Source: Rhizobacter sp. (GTDB lineage: Bacteria; Pseudomonadota; Gammaproteobacteria; Burkholderiales; Burkholderiaceae). From it: a stretch of 10,331 nucleotides of DNA. Positions 1 to 6,211 of the stretch are shown here, piece by piece. The notes beneath the pieces are model-generated. The model saw only the letters and a list, made by a program, of their open reading frames with translations, was not told where the DNA came from and made no database searches. The stretch lies in contig JACMKW010000598.1 of the NCBI GenBank assembly GCA_014379885.1, positions 1 to 10,331 on the forward strand, read 5' to 3'. The stretch's first letter is position 1; each line of letters starts with the position of its first letter. The translations under genes were made by a program, and so were the position numbers.

Positions 1-1508
1 AAGGCGAGGCCGGTTTGCGCTCGCTGGCGCAGCGCCTGCAAGGGGTGGGTGAGCCGCAAGCGGTGGCGGCACCGGCCGGCCTGGGCGTGAGCCTGCGGCC
101 TTATCAGCTGCAAGGGCTGGCCTGGTTGCAATACCTGCGCGAGCAGCAACTCGCCGGCATCCTGGCCGACGACATGGGTCTGGGCAAGACCGCACAGGCC
201 CTGGCGCATTTGCTGGTCGAGCAACAGGCCGGCAGGCTGGACGTGCCCGTGCTGGTGGTGCTGCCCACCTCGCTGATCTTCAACTGGCAGGCCGAAGCGA
301 AGCGCATGGCGCCGGCACTGCGCCTGCTCACGCTGCAGGGGCCGGACCGCCACCGAGACTTTCCACGCATGGCCGAGCACGACGTGGTGCTCACCACCTA
401 CCCGCTCCTGTGGCGTGACATCGAAGCACTGGCCGCCCAGCCCTTTCACCTGCTGATCCTCGATGAAGCGCAGACGGTGAAGAACGCTGCCGGCCGCAGC
501 GCCAACGCGGTGCGCCGCCTGAAGGCACGCCATCGCCTGTGCCTCACCGGCACGCCGCTTGAAAACCACCTGGGCGAACTGTGGGCGCAGTTCGACTTTC
601 TGATGCCCGGCTTTCTGGGCGATGCGCGCAGCTTTGCTCGGCTGTGGCGAAAACCCATTGAAGAAAACGGCGAAACGCTGCGAGCACACCTGCTCGCACA
701 ACGGGTGCGGCCTTTCATCCTGCGCCGTCGCAAGCAAGACGTGGCCACCGAGCTGCCACCGCGCACCGAGGTGATCAAGCGTGTGACGCTGCAAGGCCGC
801 CAGCGCGACCTGTACGAAAGTGTGCGGGTGGCTTCTGACGAGATCGTGCGCCGGGTGTTGCAGCGCAAGGGTTTTGCCGGCGCGCAAATCAGCATCCTCG
901 ATGCGCTTTTGAAGCTGCGCCAGGTGTGCTGCGACCCGTACCTGCTCAAAGGCAGCAAGATGCCCAAGACCATGGAGCGCGCCAAGCTCGAGCTGCTGCG
1001 CGACATGCTGCCCGCGTTGGTGGCCGAAGGGCGGCGTGTGCTGGTGTTCTCGCAATTCACCGAGATGCTGGGCCTGATCGAACACGAGCTTGATGGGCTG
1101 CAACTGCCCTGGCTCGCGCTCACCGGGCGCACCCCGGTCGCGCAGCGGGGTGCGGTCGTGAAGCGATTCCAGGCGCAGGAGGTGCCGATTCTTCTGGTGA
1201 GCCTGAAGGCCGGCGGCCTGGGCCTGAACCTGACGGCGGCCGACACCGTGATCCACATGGATACGTGGTGGAACCCGGCGGTGGAAGAGCAGGCCACCGC
1301 ACGCGCCCACCGCATCGGCCAAGATCAGCCGGTGTTTGTGTACAAGCTGGTGGTCGAAGGCAGCATCGAAGAGCGCATGCTGGAACTTCAGGCACGCAAG
1401 CAGGCGTTGGCCGAAGGTGTGCTGGGGCATGACGATGCGGCGGCGCGCAAGTTCAGCAGCGATGATTTGCAGGCTTTGTTGGCACCCCTGGGCGGGGCTG
1501 GGGAATAG
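1..1508 (+). CDS. SNF2-family DEAD/DEAH-box helicase, C-terminal part (5' end outside window)
   Basis: An ATP-dependent DNA translocase of the SNF2/HepA-like superfamily 2 group. The reading frame is open to the window edge (codons from base 3 read Gly-Glu-Ala-Gly before a TTG at 15), so the true start lies upstream and TTG 15 should not be taken as the start. Visible motifs, numbered from the TTG codon: Walker A DDMGLGKT (52-59), motif II DEAQ (150-153), motif [17 protein letters not shown] (177-190), then the second RecA lobe with [32 protein letters not shown] and RAHRIGQ. These are the full set of SNF2 ATPase motifs, so the catalytic core looks intact. Bacterial members are often about 1000 residues with an N-terminal SWIM zinc-finger region, which would be off the window. 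The role in vivo (transcription recycling or DNA repair) cannot be read from this sequence. It ends 133 bp before infA. Confidence 0.93.
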   Translation, partial: GEAGLRSLAQRLQGVGEPQAVAAPAGLGVSLRPYQLQGLAWLQYLREQQLAGILADDMGLGKTAQALAHLLVEQQAGRLDVPVLVVLPTSLIFNWQAEAKRMAPALRLLTLQGPDRHRDFPRMAEHDVVLTTYPLLWRDIEALAAQPFHLLILDEAQTVKNAAGRSANAVRRLKARHRLCLTGTPLENHLGELWAQFDFLMPGFLGDARSFARLWRKPIEENGETLRAHLLAQRVRPFILRRRKQDVATELPPRTEVIKRVTLQGRQRDLYESVRVASDEIVRRVLQRKGFAGAQISILDALLKLRQVCCDPYLLKGSKMPKTMERAKLELLRDMLPALVAEGRRVLVFSQFTEMLGLIEHELDGLQLPWLALTGRTPVAQRGAVVKRFQAQEVPILLVSLKAGGLGLNLTAADTVIHMDTWWNPAVEEQATARAHRIGQDQPVFVYKLVVEGSIEERMLELQARKQALAEGVLGHDDAAARKFSSDDLQALLAPLGGAGE

Positions 1509-1517
1509 CCCCGGCGT

Positions 1518-1523
1518 TACAAT
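1518..1523 (+). promoter_or_regulatory. Candidate -10 box of the infA promoter
   Basis: TACAAT lies 10 bp after the helicase stop codon and about 120 bp before the infA start. It matches sigma-70 TATAAT at five of six positions and sits in a GTTACAATCGC context often seen upstream of Burkholderiales genes. No good -35 box is seen at 16-18 bp; a TTGGCA at 1479-1484 is too far away (33 bp). If used, it gives infA a leader of about 110 nt. Confidence 0.4.
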
Positions 1524-1582
1524 CGCGCGTTCAACCCAGCCGACCTTCCCACAAGTCTGCACCCTCTTCGAATCGTCTCTGA

Positions 1583-1607
1583 CAAGGCCCCCCAAGCCTT
1601 GGCCTTG
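1583..1607 (+). promoter_or_regulatory. Hairpin in the infA leader
   Basis: CAAGGCC (1583-1589) and GGCCTTG (1601-1607) form a perfect 7-bp stem around an 11-nt loop. The loop end GCCTT (1596-1600) can instead pair with AAGGC (1584-1588), so two mutually exclusive stems are possible. No U-run follows, so it is not a standard terminator. It lies 34 nt before the infA start. A regulatory role is inference only. Confidence 0.3.
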
Positions 1608-1641
1608 CGTTCGTCGCATCGCCAACTCATCGGAGACGACC

Positions 1642-1881
1642 ATGGCCAAAGAAGAACTGATCGAAATGCAAGGCGCAGTGACCGAAGTGCTGCCCGACTC
1701 GCGCTTTCGCGTGACGCTTGAAAACGGCCACCAGCTCGTGGCTTACACCTCCGGCAAGATGCGCAAGCACCACATCCGCATCCTCGCGGGTGACAAGGTG
1801 TCGCTGGAACTGTCGCCTTATGACTTGAGCAAGGGCCGCATCATGTTCCGCCATTTGGAACGGCGCCCTGGCGGGTACTGA
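1642..1881 (+). CDS. infA: Translation initiation factor IF-1
   Basis: Binds the A site of the 30S subunit and helps IF-2 and IF-3 place the initiator tRNA. The 79-residue product is one S1-like OB-fold: [11 protein letters not shown] at the start, LENGH and [17 protein letters not shown] in the middle, and [10 protein letters not shown] near the end, all close to the E. coli protein (72 aa). The start is fixed by GGAGA at 1632-1636, five nt before ATG; the frame is open further upstream to 1336, but that part overlaps the helicase. Compared with the classical 72-residue factor it has a short C-terminal extension ([10 protein letters not shown]) and the [21 protein letters not shown] wording typical of the second betaproteobacterial IF-1 outside the ribosomal-protein operon, so this may be one of two infA copies in the genome. 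It stands alone after the helicase gene. Confidence 0.97.
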   Translation: MAKEELIEMQGAVTEVLPDSRFRVTLENGHQLVAYTSGKMRKHHIRILAGDKVSLELSPYDLSKGRIMFRHLERRPGGY

Positions 1882-1886
1882 TTCGT

Positions 1887-1912
1887 GTCATCCCGGCGAA
1901 CGCCGGGATCCA
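1887..1912 (+). repeat. REP-like palindromic unit, left copy
   Basis: A 26-bp unit whose core is a perfect 9-bp stem, ATCCCGGCG (1890-1898) and CGCCGGGAT (1901-1909), with an AA loop. Flanks are GTC on the left and CCA on the right. It is an exact reverse complement of the unit at 1961-1986. It begins six bases after the infA stop codon and resembles dispersed intergenic palindromes of Burkholderiales. Confidence 0.85.
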
Positions 1913-1960
1913 CAGGCGGCACAGCCTCAAAGCTCAGCAAACACCTCGATGGGCATGCAA

Positions 1961-1986
1961 TGGATCCCGGCGTTCGCCGGGATGAC
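1961..1986 (-). repeat. REP-like palindromic unit, right copy (inverted)
   Basis: Exact 26-bp reverse complement of 1887-1912, with the core ATCCCGGCG (1964-1972), TT loop and CGCCGGGAT (1975-1983). The two copies are separated by 48 bp and can form either two small hairpins or one long 26-bp stem. It ends nine bases before the lrp stop codon, so transcripts of both infA and lrp would read into it; a bidirectional terminator or mRNA-stabilising role is plausible but not shown. There is no U-tract. Confidence 0.85.
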
Positions 1987-1995
1987 GTGCTTGCC

Positions 1996-2484
1996 CTAAA
2001 GCGCCAGCGCCGTGGTGTTCTTCACCTCTTCCATCACCGCATAGGTGTGCGTCTCGCGCACGCCGGGCAGCGTCCAGATCACGGCGCCCACCAGCTCGCG
2101 ATAGGCCGCCATGTCGGCCACGCGCGTCTTGATGAGGTAGTCGAAGCCGCCGGCCACCATGTGGCATTCCAAAATCTCGGGGCGTACCTGCACCGCGGCG
2201 CGAAACGCGTTGAACACATCGGGTGTGGTGCGGTCGAGCACCACCTGGATGAACACCATCATTCCCGCGTTGAGCTTGTTCGGGTTGAGCCGCGCTTCGT
2301 AGCCGAGGATGAAGCCATCGCGCGTGAGCCGCTTCACCCGCTCCAGCACCGCTGTGGGCGAGAGGTGAATGGCCTCGGCCAGCTTCAGGTTGGAGATGCG
2401 GCCGTCGGCCTGCAGCAAACGCAGGATCTTGGCATCGAGCTTGTCCAGCCCGGCGGGGAGTGCAGCATGGGCTTCGGCTTTCAT
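1996..2484 (-). CDS. Lrp/AsnC-family transcriptional regulator, Lrp-like
   Basis: A DNA-binding regulator that senses amino acids such as leucine and acts as dimers to octamers. The 162-residue product is nearly the length of E. coli Lrp (164). Residues 13-60 form the winged helix (LDKLDAKILRLLQADGRIS, then recognition segment LSPTAVLERVKRL at 41-53). Residues 72-150 form the RAM ligand/oligomerisation domain, with MVFIQVVLD and the GFDYLIKT segment (113-120) near the effector pocket. The ATG at 2484 is chosen because GGAG lies about 8 nt upstream and the family start aligns here; the frame is open further upstream but would run across the divergent gene. It resembles true Lrp more than AsnC in the DGRISN and SPTAVLERV segments. 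Such regulators usually repress their own gene. The stop is next to the palindrome pair. Confidence 0.95.
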   Translation of the reverse strand: MKAEAHAALPAGLDKLDAKILRLLQADGRISNLKLAEAIHLSPTAVLERVKRLTRDGFILGYEARLNPNKLNAGMMVFIQVVLDRTTPDVFNAFRAAVQVRPEILECHMVAGGFDYLIKTRVADMAAYRELVGAVIWTLPGVRETHTYAVMEEVKNTTALAL

Positions 2485-2567
2485 GTTGATGGCTCCAGAA
2501 GAACTGTGCGGTGCACCAAAGGCTGGGTTATAAACCGGCGTCATCTGAAAACCGCCGGAGGAACCCC
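2485..2567. promoter_or_regulatory. Divergent promoter region, lrp / small membrane protein
   Basis: This 83-bp spacer must hold the start signals of both divergent genes. A near-palindrome centred on TTATAA (2528-2533; GGTTATAAACC at 2526-2536) could supply a -10 element on either strand: TATAAA at 2529-2534 on plus, TATAAC on minus. No convincing -35 boxes were found. Lrp autoregulation from this region is likely from family knowledge, but no clear Lrp consensus was recognised. Confidence 0.4.
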
Positions 2568-2987
2568 ATGCGCTTGTCCCGTTGGCTGCTGCTGCCGCTG
2601 ATCTTCGTGCTCTTGCTTGCGGGCTACATCTACATCGTGTCGAAATGGAGCTACTCCACCGGCGAGCGCGCGGGCTGGCTGCAAAAGCTGTCAGACAAGG
2701 GCTGGCTGTGCAAGACCTGGGAAGGTGAGCTGTCGCTGGTCTCGATGCCGGGCGCAGCACCCGAGATGTTCCGGTTCACCGTGCGCGACGACGCGGTGGC
2801 CGAGCAGATCAACAAGGTGATGGGCAAGCGCGTCTCCCTGCACTATGAAGAGAAGGTGGGGCTGCCCACCAGCTGCTTCGGTGAAACGCGCCACTTCGTC
2901 ACCGGCGTGCGGGTGCAAGACGAGATCTCGCTGATGCCGGGTGTGACGGTGCCGGTGCCCCCTGCTGCCCCGGCTGCCTCTCGCTGA
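2568..2987 (+). CDS. Membrane-anchored hypothetical protein with one N-terminal helix
   Basis: Function not recognised. The 139-residue product starts with a basic MRLSR, then one hydrophobic helix (about residues 6-24), most likely an uncleaved anchor, leaving a periplasmic domain of about 110 residues. That domain has the strongly worded segment GERAGWLQKLSDKGWLCKTW (32-51), two cysteines (C48 and C103) that could form a disulfide, and a Pro/Ala-rich tail (PVPPAAPAASR). The start is set by GGAGGA at 2557-2562, five nt before ATG; an upstream in-frame ATG at 2511 has no such site and would place the hydrophobic stretch internally. Similar small proteins occur in many Burkholderiales. No Rossmann or other enzyme motif is visible. 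Its gene is divergent from lrp, so Lrp might regulate it (inference). Confidence 0.85.
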   Translation: MRLSRWLLLPLIFVLLLAGYIYIVSKWSYSTGERAGWLQKLSDKGWLCKTWEGELSLVSMPGAAPEMFRFTVRDDAVAEQINKVMGKRVSLHYEEKVGLPTSCFGETRHFVTGVRVQDEISLMPGVTVPVPPAAPAASR

Positions 2988-3016
2988 ATTTTGCTGACCC
3001 TCGCTGACGACGCTCT

Positions 3017-4276
3017 TCAGTCGAACAACGACAGATTCACCGCATCGCCCATCGCCTTGTAGCCCGCATCGTTGGGATGCAGGCGGTCGCCGCTGTCATA
3101 AGCGGGCAAGAACTTCGACGGGTTGGCCGGGTCGCGTGTGGCGGCGTCGAAGTCGATCACCCCGTCGAATTCTTTGCTGCTGCGAATCCACGCGTTGACA
3201 GCCTGGCGCTTGGCTTCGTTCTCGGCGGTGTAGTAGCCAGGCGCGCCGTTGTAGGTGTCAAAGGGTGTGAGCGTGCCACCGATCACTCTCAGGCCGCGCG
3301 CATGCGCGCGTGCAATGAGCTGGCGCAGGCCGACGATGATCTGGTTGGCCGACACCTCCTGCTCGGGCGCCTTGCGTGCGCCGGGCTGGCCGATGTCGTT
3401 GATGGTGAGCAGCACCACCACGTGCGACGCACCCGTCACGGCCAGCACGTCGCGCTCGAAGCGCGCCAGGCCGTTGGCACCGAAGCGTGGCACAGCGGCG
3501 GGGGCGTCCCACCACAGGCGGTTGCCGCTGATGCCGTGGTTGACCACCGCGATTTTCTTGCCGCTGGCCTGCAGGCGCCGCGCGAGTTGGTCGGGCCAGC
3601 GGCCGTTGGTGTCGACGGTGGACTTGAAACCGTCGGTGATCGAGTCGCCAAAGGTCACGACGGCGCGTGCGCCGCTGCCGGCCAGCACCTCCACCCCGCT
3701 CAGAAAGGGCCAGCTGGTGAGCTTGGTGGCGAAGGGCGCGCCGTCATCGCTGTCGGCCGAGTTGCCCAGGCCCGACACGTAGGAGGTTTGCGACGCAAGA
3801 AAGTGCTGCGTCACCGGACCGGTGTTCTTCGGCAGGTACAGGCTCACTGCCAAGTCGGCGCCCTGGCCAACGCTCAAGGCCACCGCGTCACTCACCACCA
3901 CCGCGCCCGGCGGGATCACGATCGAAGGTGAGCCACCGAAGCTCAGCTTGCGGTGCGAGCCCGGCACCACCCCAGCGCCGCTGGCACGCAGGCCCACCTG
4001 CGCCGCGCCCACTTCCAACGGCTGGTTGCCGAAGCTGTTGGACAAACGAATGCGCACCTGCTCGCCGCCGAGTGTCACGTGGGTGATCAGGCGCAGCGTC
4101 TGGTTGTTGTAGTTGACGCTGGTGTCACCCACCGGGCTGGCGCCCCAGGTGCCCACCCAGCCTGCATCGCCGCTGTAGGGCGTGGGGCCCGAGGCGCAGC
4201 CCAGCAGCGCGAGGCTGCCGGCCAGGGTGAGCGCGAGAAAACTGTTGCGCAGGAAGTTGCGGCGAAGCACGTGCAT
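3017..4276 (-). CDS. SGNH/GDSL-family esterase, predicted Tat-exported lipoprotein
   Basis: A serine hydrolase of the SGNH/GDSL group, closest in wording to the XynE-like subgroup that acts on ester-linked carbohydrate acyl groups; the real substrate is unknown. Residues 1-27 form a lipoprotein signal with the twin-arginine pattern RRNFLRN (5-11), hydrophobic core and lipobox LLGC with Cys27. Residues about 40-200 form an N-terminal beta-rich domain. The catalytic domain follows: block I VVTFGDSITDG with Ser212, block II NHGISGN (247-252), block III TINDIG with Asn293, and block V DRLHPNDAGY with Asp397 and His400. All catalytic residues are present, so it should be active, anchored at a membrane and facing the periplasm or outside. 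The 419-residue length suits the subgroup. ATG 4276 is chosen because it puts the signal peptide at the N-terminus; its ribosome site is weak. The gene faces the previous one, with 29 bp between their ends. Confidence 0.93.
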   Translation of the reverse strand: MHVLRRNFLRNSFLALTLAGSLALLGCASGPTPYSGDAGWVGTWGASPVGDTSVNYNNQTLRLITHVTLGGEQVRIRLSNSFGNQPLEVGAAQVGLRASGAGVVPGSHRKLSFGGSPSIVIPPGAVVVSDAVALSVGQGADLAVSLYLPKNTGPVTQHFLASQTSYVSGLGNSADSDDGAPFATKLTSWPFLSGVEVLAGSGARAVVTFGDSITDGFKSTVDTNGRWPDQLARRLQASGKKIAVVNHGISGNRLWWDAPAAVPRFGANGLARFERDVLAVTGASHVVVLLTINDIGQPGARKAPEQEVSANQIIVGLRQLIARAHARGLRVIGGTLTPFDTYNGAPGYYTAENEAKRQAVNAWIRSSKEFDGVIDFDAATRDPANPSKFLPAYDSGDRLHPNDAGYKAMGDAVNLSLFD

Positions 4277-4293
4277 GGTATGTGTCTCATGTT

Positions 4294-4321
4294 GTTATCT
4301 GGGTATGCGCACTAGTGTCGG
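4294..4321 (-). promoter_or_regulatory. Candidate promoter of the SGNH hydrolase gene
   Basis: Read on the minus strand, CCGACA (4321-4316, four of six to TTGACA) and GATAAC (4299-4294, four of six to TATAAT) are separated by 16 bp and lie 18 bp before the ATG at 4276. The match is modest and nothing else in the 89-bp spacer 4277-4365 looks better. Confidence 0.3.
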
Positions 4322-4365
4322 CAGCGCATGTGCGCCTGGGAATCCGTGGCGACCCGACGGCTGCC

Positions 4366-4956
4366 TCATTTGGCGTGGATCTTTTCGTGTCGCGCGAGCA
4401 TCGCCACGAACTGTGCAATGCGCTTGGCGCGTGTCTCGGCTTTCTTGGCGTTGTGCGTGCGAAACAGGATGGCATAGCGGTTCACGCTGTCCAGCGTCGC
4501 GAAGAAGTCGCGCGCTTTTTTGTTGGCGTCGAGCGCGGCCTGCAGATCGAGGGGCACGGTCGCCGTGCGCTGGCCGTCGTAGGCAGCTTCCCAGCGGCCA
4601 TCGGCCTGGGCGCGTTTCACTTCGGCAAGCCCGGCGGGCTGCATCAGCCCTTGCTCGATCAGCGCAAGCGCCTTGTCGCGGTTGATCTTCGACCAGATGC
4701 TGCGCGCACCGCGCGGCGTGAACTTCTGCTGCCAGTACTGTTCGTCTTCGCCCTTCTTCTGCCCGTCGATCCAGCCGTAGCAGAGGGCCGCCTGCAAGGC
4801 CTCGGGGTAGGTGATCGAGGCGAGGCCCGAGTCCTTCTTGGCCATGCGCACCCACAGCCCTTTCGATTGGCCGTGGTGCTTGGCCAGCCAGCGCTCCCAG
4901 GCGGCGGGCGTTTTGAAGAGCAGAACGGGTGTGTCGTTAGGGGGCGGGGTGACCAT
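4366..4956 (-). CDS. YdeI/OmpD-associated family protein
   Basis: A cytoplasmic protein of the YdeI/OmdA group (bacteriocin-protection family in some annotations); the molecular function is not firmly known. The 196-residue product carries the usual hallmarks: FKTPAAWERWLAKHH and KGLWVRMAKKDSG near the N-terminus, the YPEALQAALCYGWIDGQKK segment (about 50-68), the WSKINRDKA segment, and a basic C-terminal region ETRAKRIAQFVAMLARHEKIHAK as in OmdA domains. The frame is open upstream, with further ATG codons at 4998 and 5037, but these would overlap the divergent gene; ATG 4956 fits the family length, although it has no clear ribosome site. It is in the same direction as the SGNH gene 89 bp away, with no sign of a shared function. 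Confidence 0.88.
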   Translation of the reverse strand: MVTPPPNDTPVLLFKTPAAWERWLAKHHGQSKGLWVRMAKKDSGLASITYPEALQAALCYGWIDGQKKGEDEQYWQQKFTPRGARSIWSKINRDKALALIEQGLMQPAGLAEVKRAQADGRWEAAYDGQRTATVPLDLQAALDANKKARDFFATLDSVNRYAILFRTHNAKKAETRAKRIAQFVAMLARHEKIHAK

Positions 4957-4996
4957 GAGACGACTGTAGCGAGCCGCGCCATAAACTGCATCGGCC
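4957..4996. promoter_or_regulatory. Very short divergent spacer between YdeI-like and lactonase genes
   Basis: Only 40 bp separate the two divergent start codons. ATAAACT at 4981-4987 could give a plus-strand -10 (TAAACT, 4982-4987) with a transcription start at or just before the ATG at 4997, meaning a leaderless or near-leaderless mRNA; the complement TTTATG could serve the minus gene. No ribosome site precedes either start. Confidence 0.3.
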
Positions 4997-5821
4997 ATGG
5001 ATGACGACCACCGCGACAACACCTGCGACAGCGACACCTACGAGGTCTACGCCATCCGTTACGCGCGAATGCCGCGCCAGCGCAGCGACAACTTCCTACC
5101 GCGCGACCCGCACGACGGGCCGATGCCGATGGATTTTTTCGTCTGGCTGCTCAAGTCAACCACGCGCAGCATCCTCATCGACACTGGGTTCAGCGCCGCC
5201 ACCGGCGTGGCGCGCGACCGCAACTTTCTGCGCTGCCCCATCGAGGCCTTGAAGCACGTCGGCGTGGCGCCTGAAGACGTGCACGACGTGGTGCTCACCC
5301 ACCTGCACTACGACCACGCTGGCAACCTCGGCAAGTTGCCCAACGCACGGTTCCATGTGCAAGACCTGGAGCTGAACTTCACCACCGGGCGCTGCATGTG
5401 CCACCCTGCGCTGCGCCATGCGTATTCAGTGGACGACGTGGTGGAGCTGGTGCGCCACGTGTACGCCGACCGCGTGGTGTTCCACAACGGTGACAGCCAA
5501 CTTGCACCCGGTGTCGAGCTGATGCTGATTGGCGGCCACACGCAGGGCCTGCAATCGGTGCGCGTGAAAACGGCGCGCGGCTGGGTGGTGCTTGCTTCCG
5601 ACGCGGCGCACTACTACGAAAACGTCGAGCGGGTGCATGCCTTCCCGTTGGTGTTCAACGTGGCCGACATGCTCGAAGGCCACCGCCGCATCACCGCCGC
5701 GGCCGATTCGCCGCAGCACGTGGTGCCCGGCCATGACCCGCTGGTGATGCAGCGCTACCCGCGGCTGGCGGGTGACGAGGTGGGCATCGTCAGCTTGCAT
5801 ATGGCGCCATTGCCGGTTTGA
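4997..5821 (+). CDS. Metallo-beta-lactamase-fold hydrolase, N-acyl homoserine lactonase-like
   Basis: A dinuclear-zinc hydrolase of the metallo-beta-lactamase superfamily, in the group that includes N-acyl homoserine lactonases and the gamma-butyrolactonase AttM/BlcC. In the 274-residue product the full metal set is visible: H102-x-H104-x-D106-H107 (in LTHLHYDHAGN), H181 (GGHTQG), D202 (ASDAAHYYENV) and H246 (VPGHDP). Tyr206 or Tyr207 is placed like the tyrosine that helps the lactonase reaction. The N-terminal block YEVYAIRYARMPRQRSDNF and MPMDFFVWL are typical of this group, which supports the start at ATG 4997 over later ones. No signal peptide, so cytoplasmic. It could quench quorum signals or recycle another lactone; the sequence cannot decide, and no luxI/luxR gene is in the window. 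No Shine-Dalgarno site is seen. Confidence 0.9.
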   Translation: MDDDHRDNTCDSDTYEVYAIRYARMPRQRSDNFLPRDPHDGPMPMDFFVWLLKSTTRSILIDTGFSAATGVARDRNFLRCPIEALKHVGVAPEDVHDVVLTHLHYDHAGNLGKLPNARFHVQDLELNFTTGRCMCHPALRHAYSVDDVVELVRHVYADRVVFHNGDSQLAPGVELMLIGGHTQGLQSVRVKTARGWVVLASDAAHYYENVERVHAFPLVFNVADMLEGHRRITAAADSPQHVVPGHDPLVMQRYPRLAGDEVGIVSLHMAPLPV

Positions 5822-5852
5822 GCAGAAGCTGAAAAGCCCGGGAATTCGCCAC

Positions 5853-5879
5853 GAACTTCGCGGATCGGCGAGCGAGTTC
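5853..5879 (+). terminator. Weak hairpin after the lactonase gene
   Basis: GAACTTCGC (5853-5861) pairs with GCGAGTTC (5872-5879) with one bulged T and a 10-nt loop. It lies 31 bp after the lactonase stop and 19 bp before the next ATG. There is no T-run, so intrinsic termination is doubtful; it may be chance. Confidence 0.2.
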
Positions 5880-5898
5880 TTGCGGCACGATCGTCGCC

Positions 5899-6198
5899 AT
5901 GAACCGCACCCACGCCCCCACTTCTTCACGCAGCCGTTTTCTGTTGGCGCTCGGCTTCGGGTTCCTGCTCGGCCAGGCCGTCGCGGCAATGCCGCAGCGT
6001 GGTGAGGGCGCTTGGCTCAGCTTTGTCATCTCGATCGTGCTCATCGCCTCGGCTTCGGCATCGTTCGTGTTGTTCACCTTGAGCCAGCAGCGTGCCCCGG
6101 CGCAGGCAGCTTTGCGCTCGCGCCAGGCCCATGGCCTGGTTGGCCTGATCGCCTGCGGGCTGCTGCTGTCGCTGCGCCTGCCTGAACTGCTGGCCTGA
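5899..6198 (+). CDS. Small hypothetical membrane protein, three predicted helices
   Basis: Function not recognised. The 99-residue product has a polar, Ser/Arg-rich N-terminus (MNRTHAPTSSRSR) and three hydrophobic stretches at about residues 13-31, 39-61 and 78-97, with QQRAPAQAALRSRQ as a basic loop between the second and third, which suggests that this loop is cytoplasmic. The first stretch, ending AVAAM, could alternatively be a cleavable signal peptide. No ribosome site of note precedes ATG 5899. It begins 77 bp after the lactonase stop in the same direction and might be cotranscribed. Coding is supported by the clear pattern of membrane helices; an antisense frame over 5790-6077 lacks such a pattern. 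Confidence 0.65.
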   Translation: MNRTHAPTSSRSRFLLALGFGFLLGQAVAAMPQRGEGAWLSFVISIVLIASASASFVLFTLSQQRAPAQAALRSRQAHGLVGLIACGLLLSLRLPELLA

Positions 6199-6211
6199 CA
6201 GCCGACGGCTT

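Noticed and set aside
446..1315. Open frame of 289 codons on the minus strand
   Set aside because: Antisense to the SNF2 helicase motifs, with Arg/Ser-rich low-information text and no ribosome site.
1885..2601. Open frame of 238 codons on the plus strand over lrp
   Set aside because: It starts inside the palindromic repeat and runs antisense to a clear Lrp protein; the His-rich product has no recognisable domain.
2485..2760. N-terminal extension of the Lrp frame by 92 codons
   Set aside because: It would overlap the well-supported divergent gene at 2568, and the Lrp family begins at the ATG at 2484.
3295..3310. Perfect 16-bp palindrome CGCGCGCATGCGCGCG
   Set aside because: It lies inside the SGNH coding region, over Ala/Arg/His codons, and is explained by codon use in GC-rich DNA.
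3077..3931. Long open frame (284 codons) on the plus strand
   Set aside because: It is antisense to the SGNH hydrolase, whose catalytic blocks are all intact. The product is rich in His, Arg, Ala and Val with no domain, as expected for a GC-rich antisense shadow.
4282..5004. Open frame of 240 codons on the plus strand over the YdeI-like gene
   Set aside because: Antisense to recognisable YdeI/OmdA family motifs, with no ribosome site.
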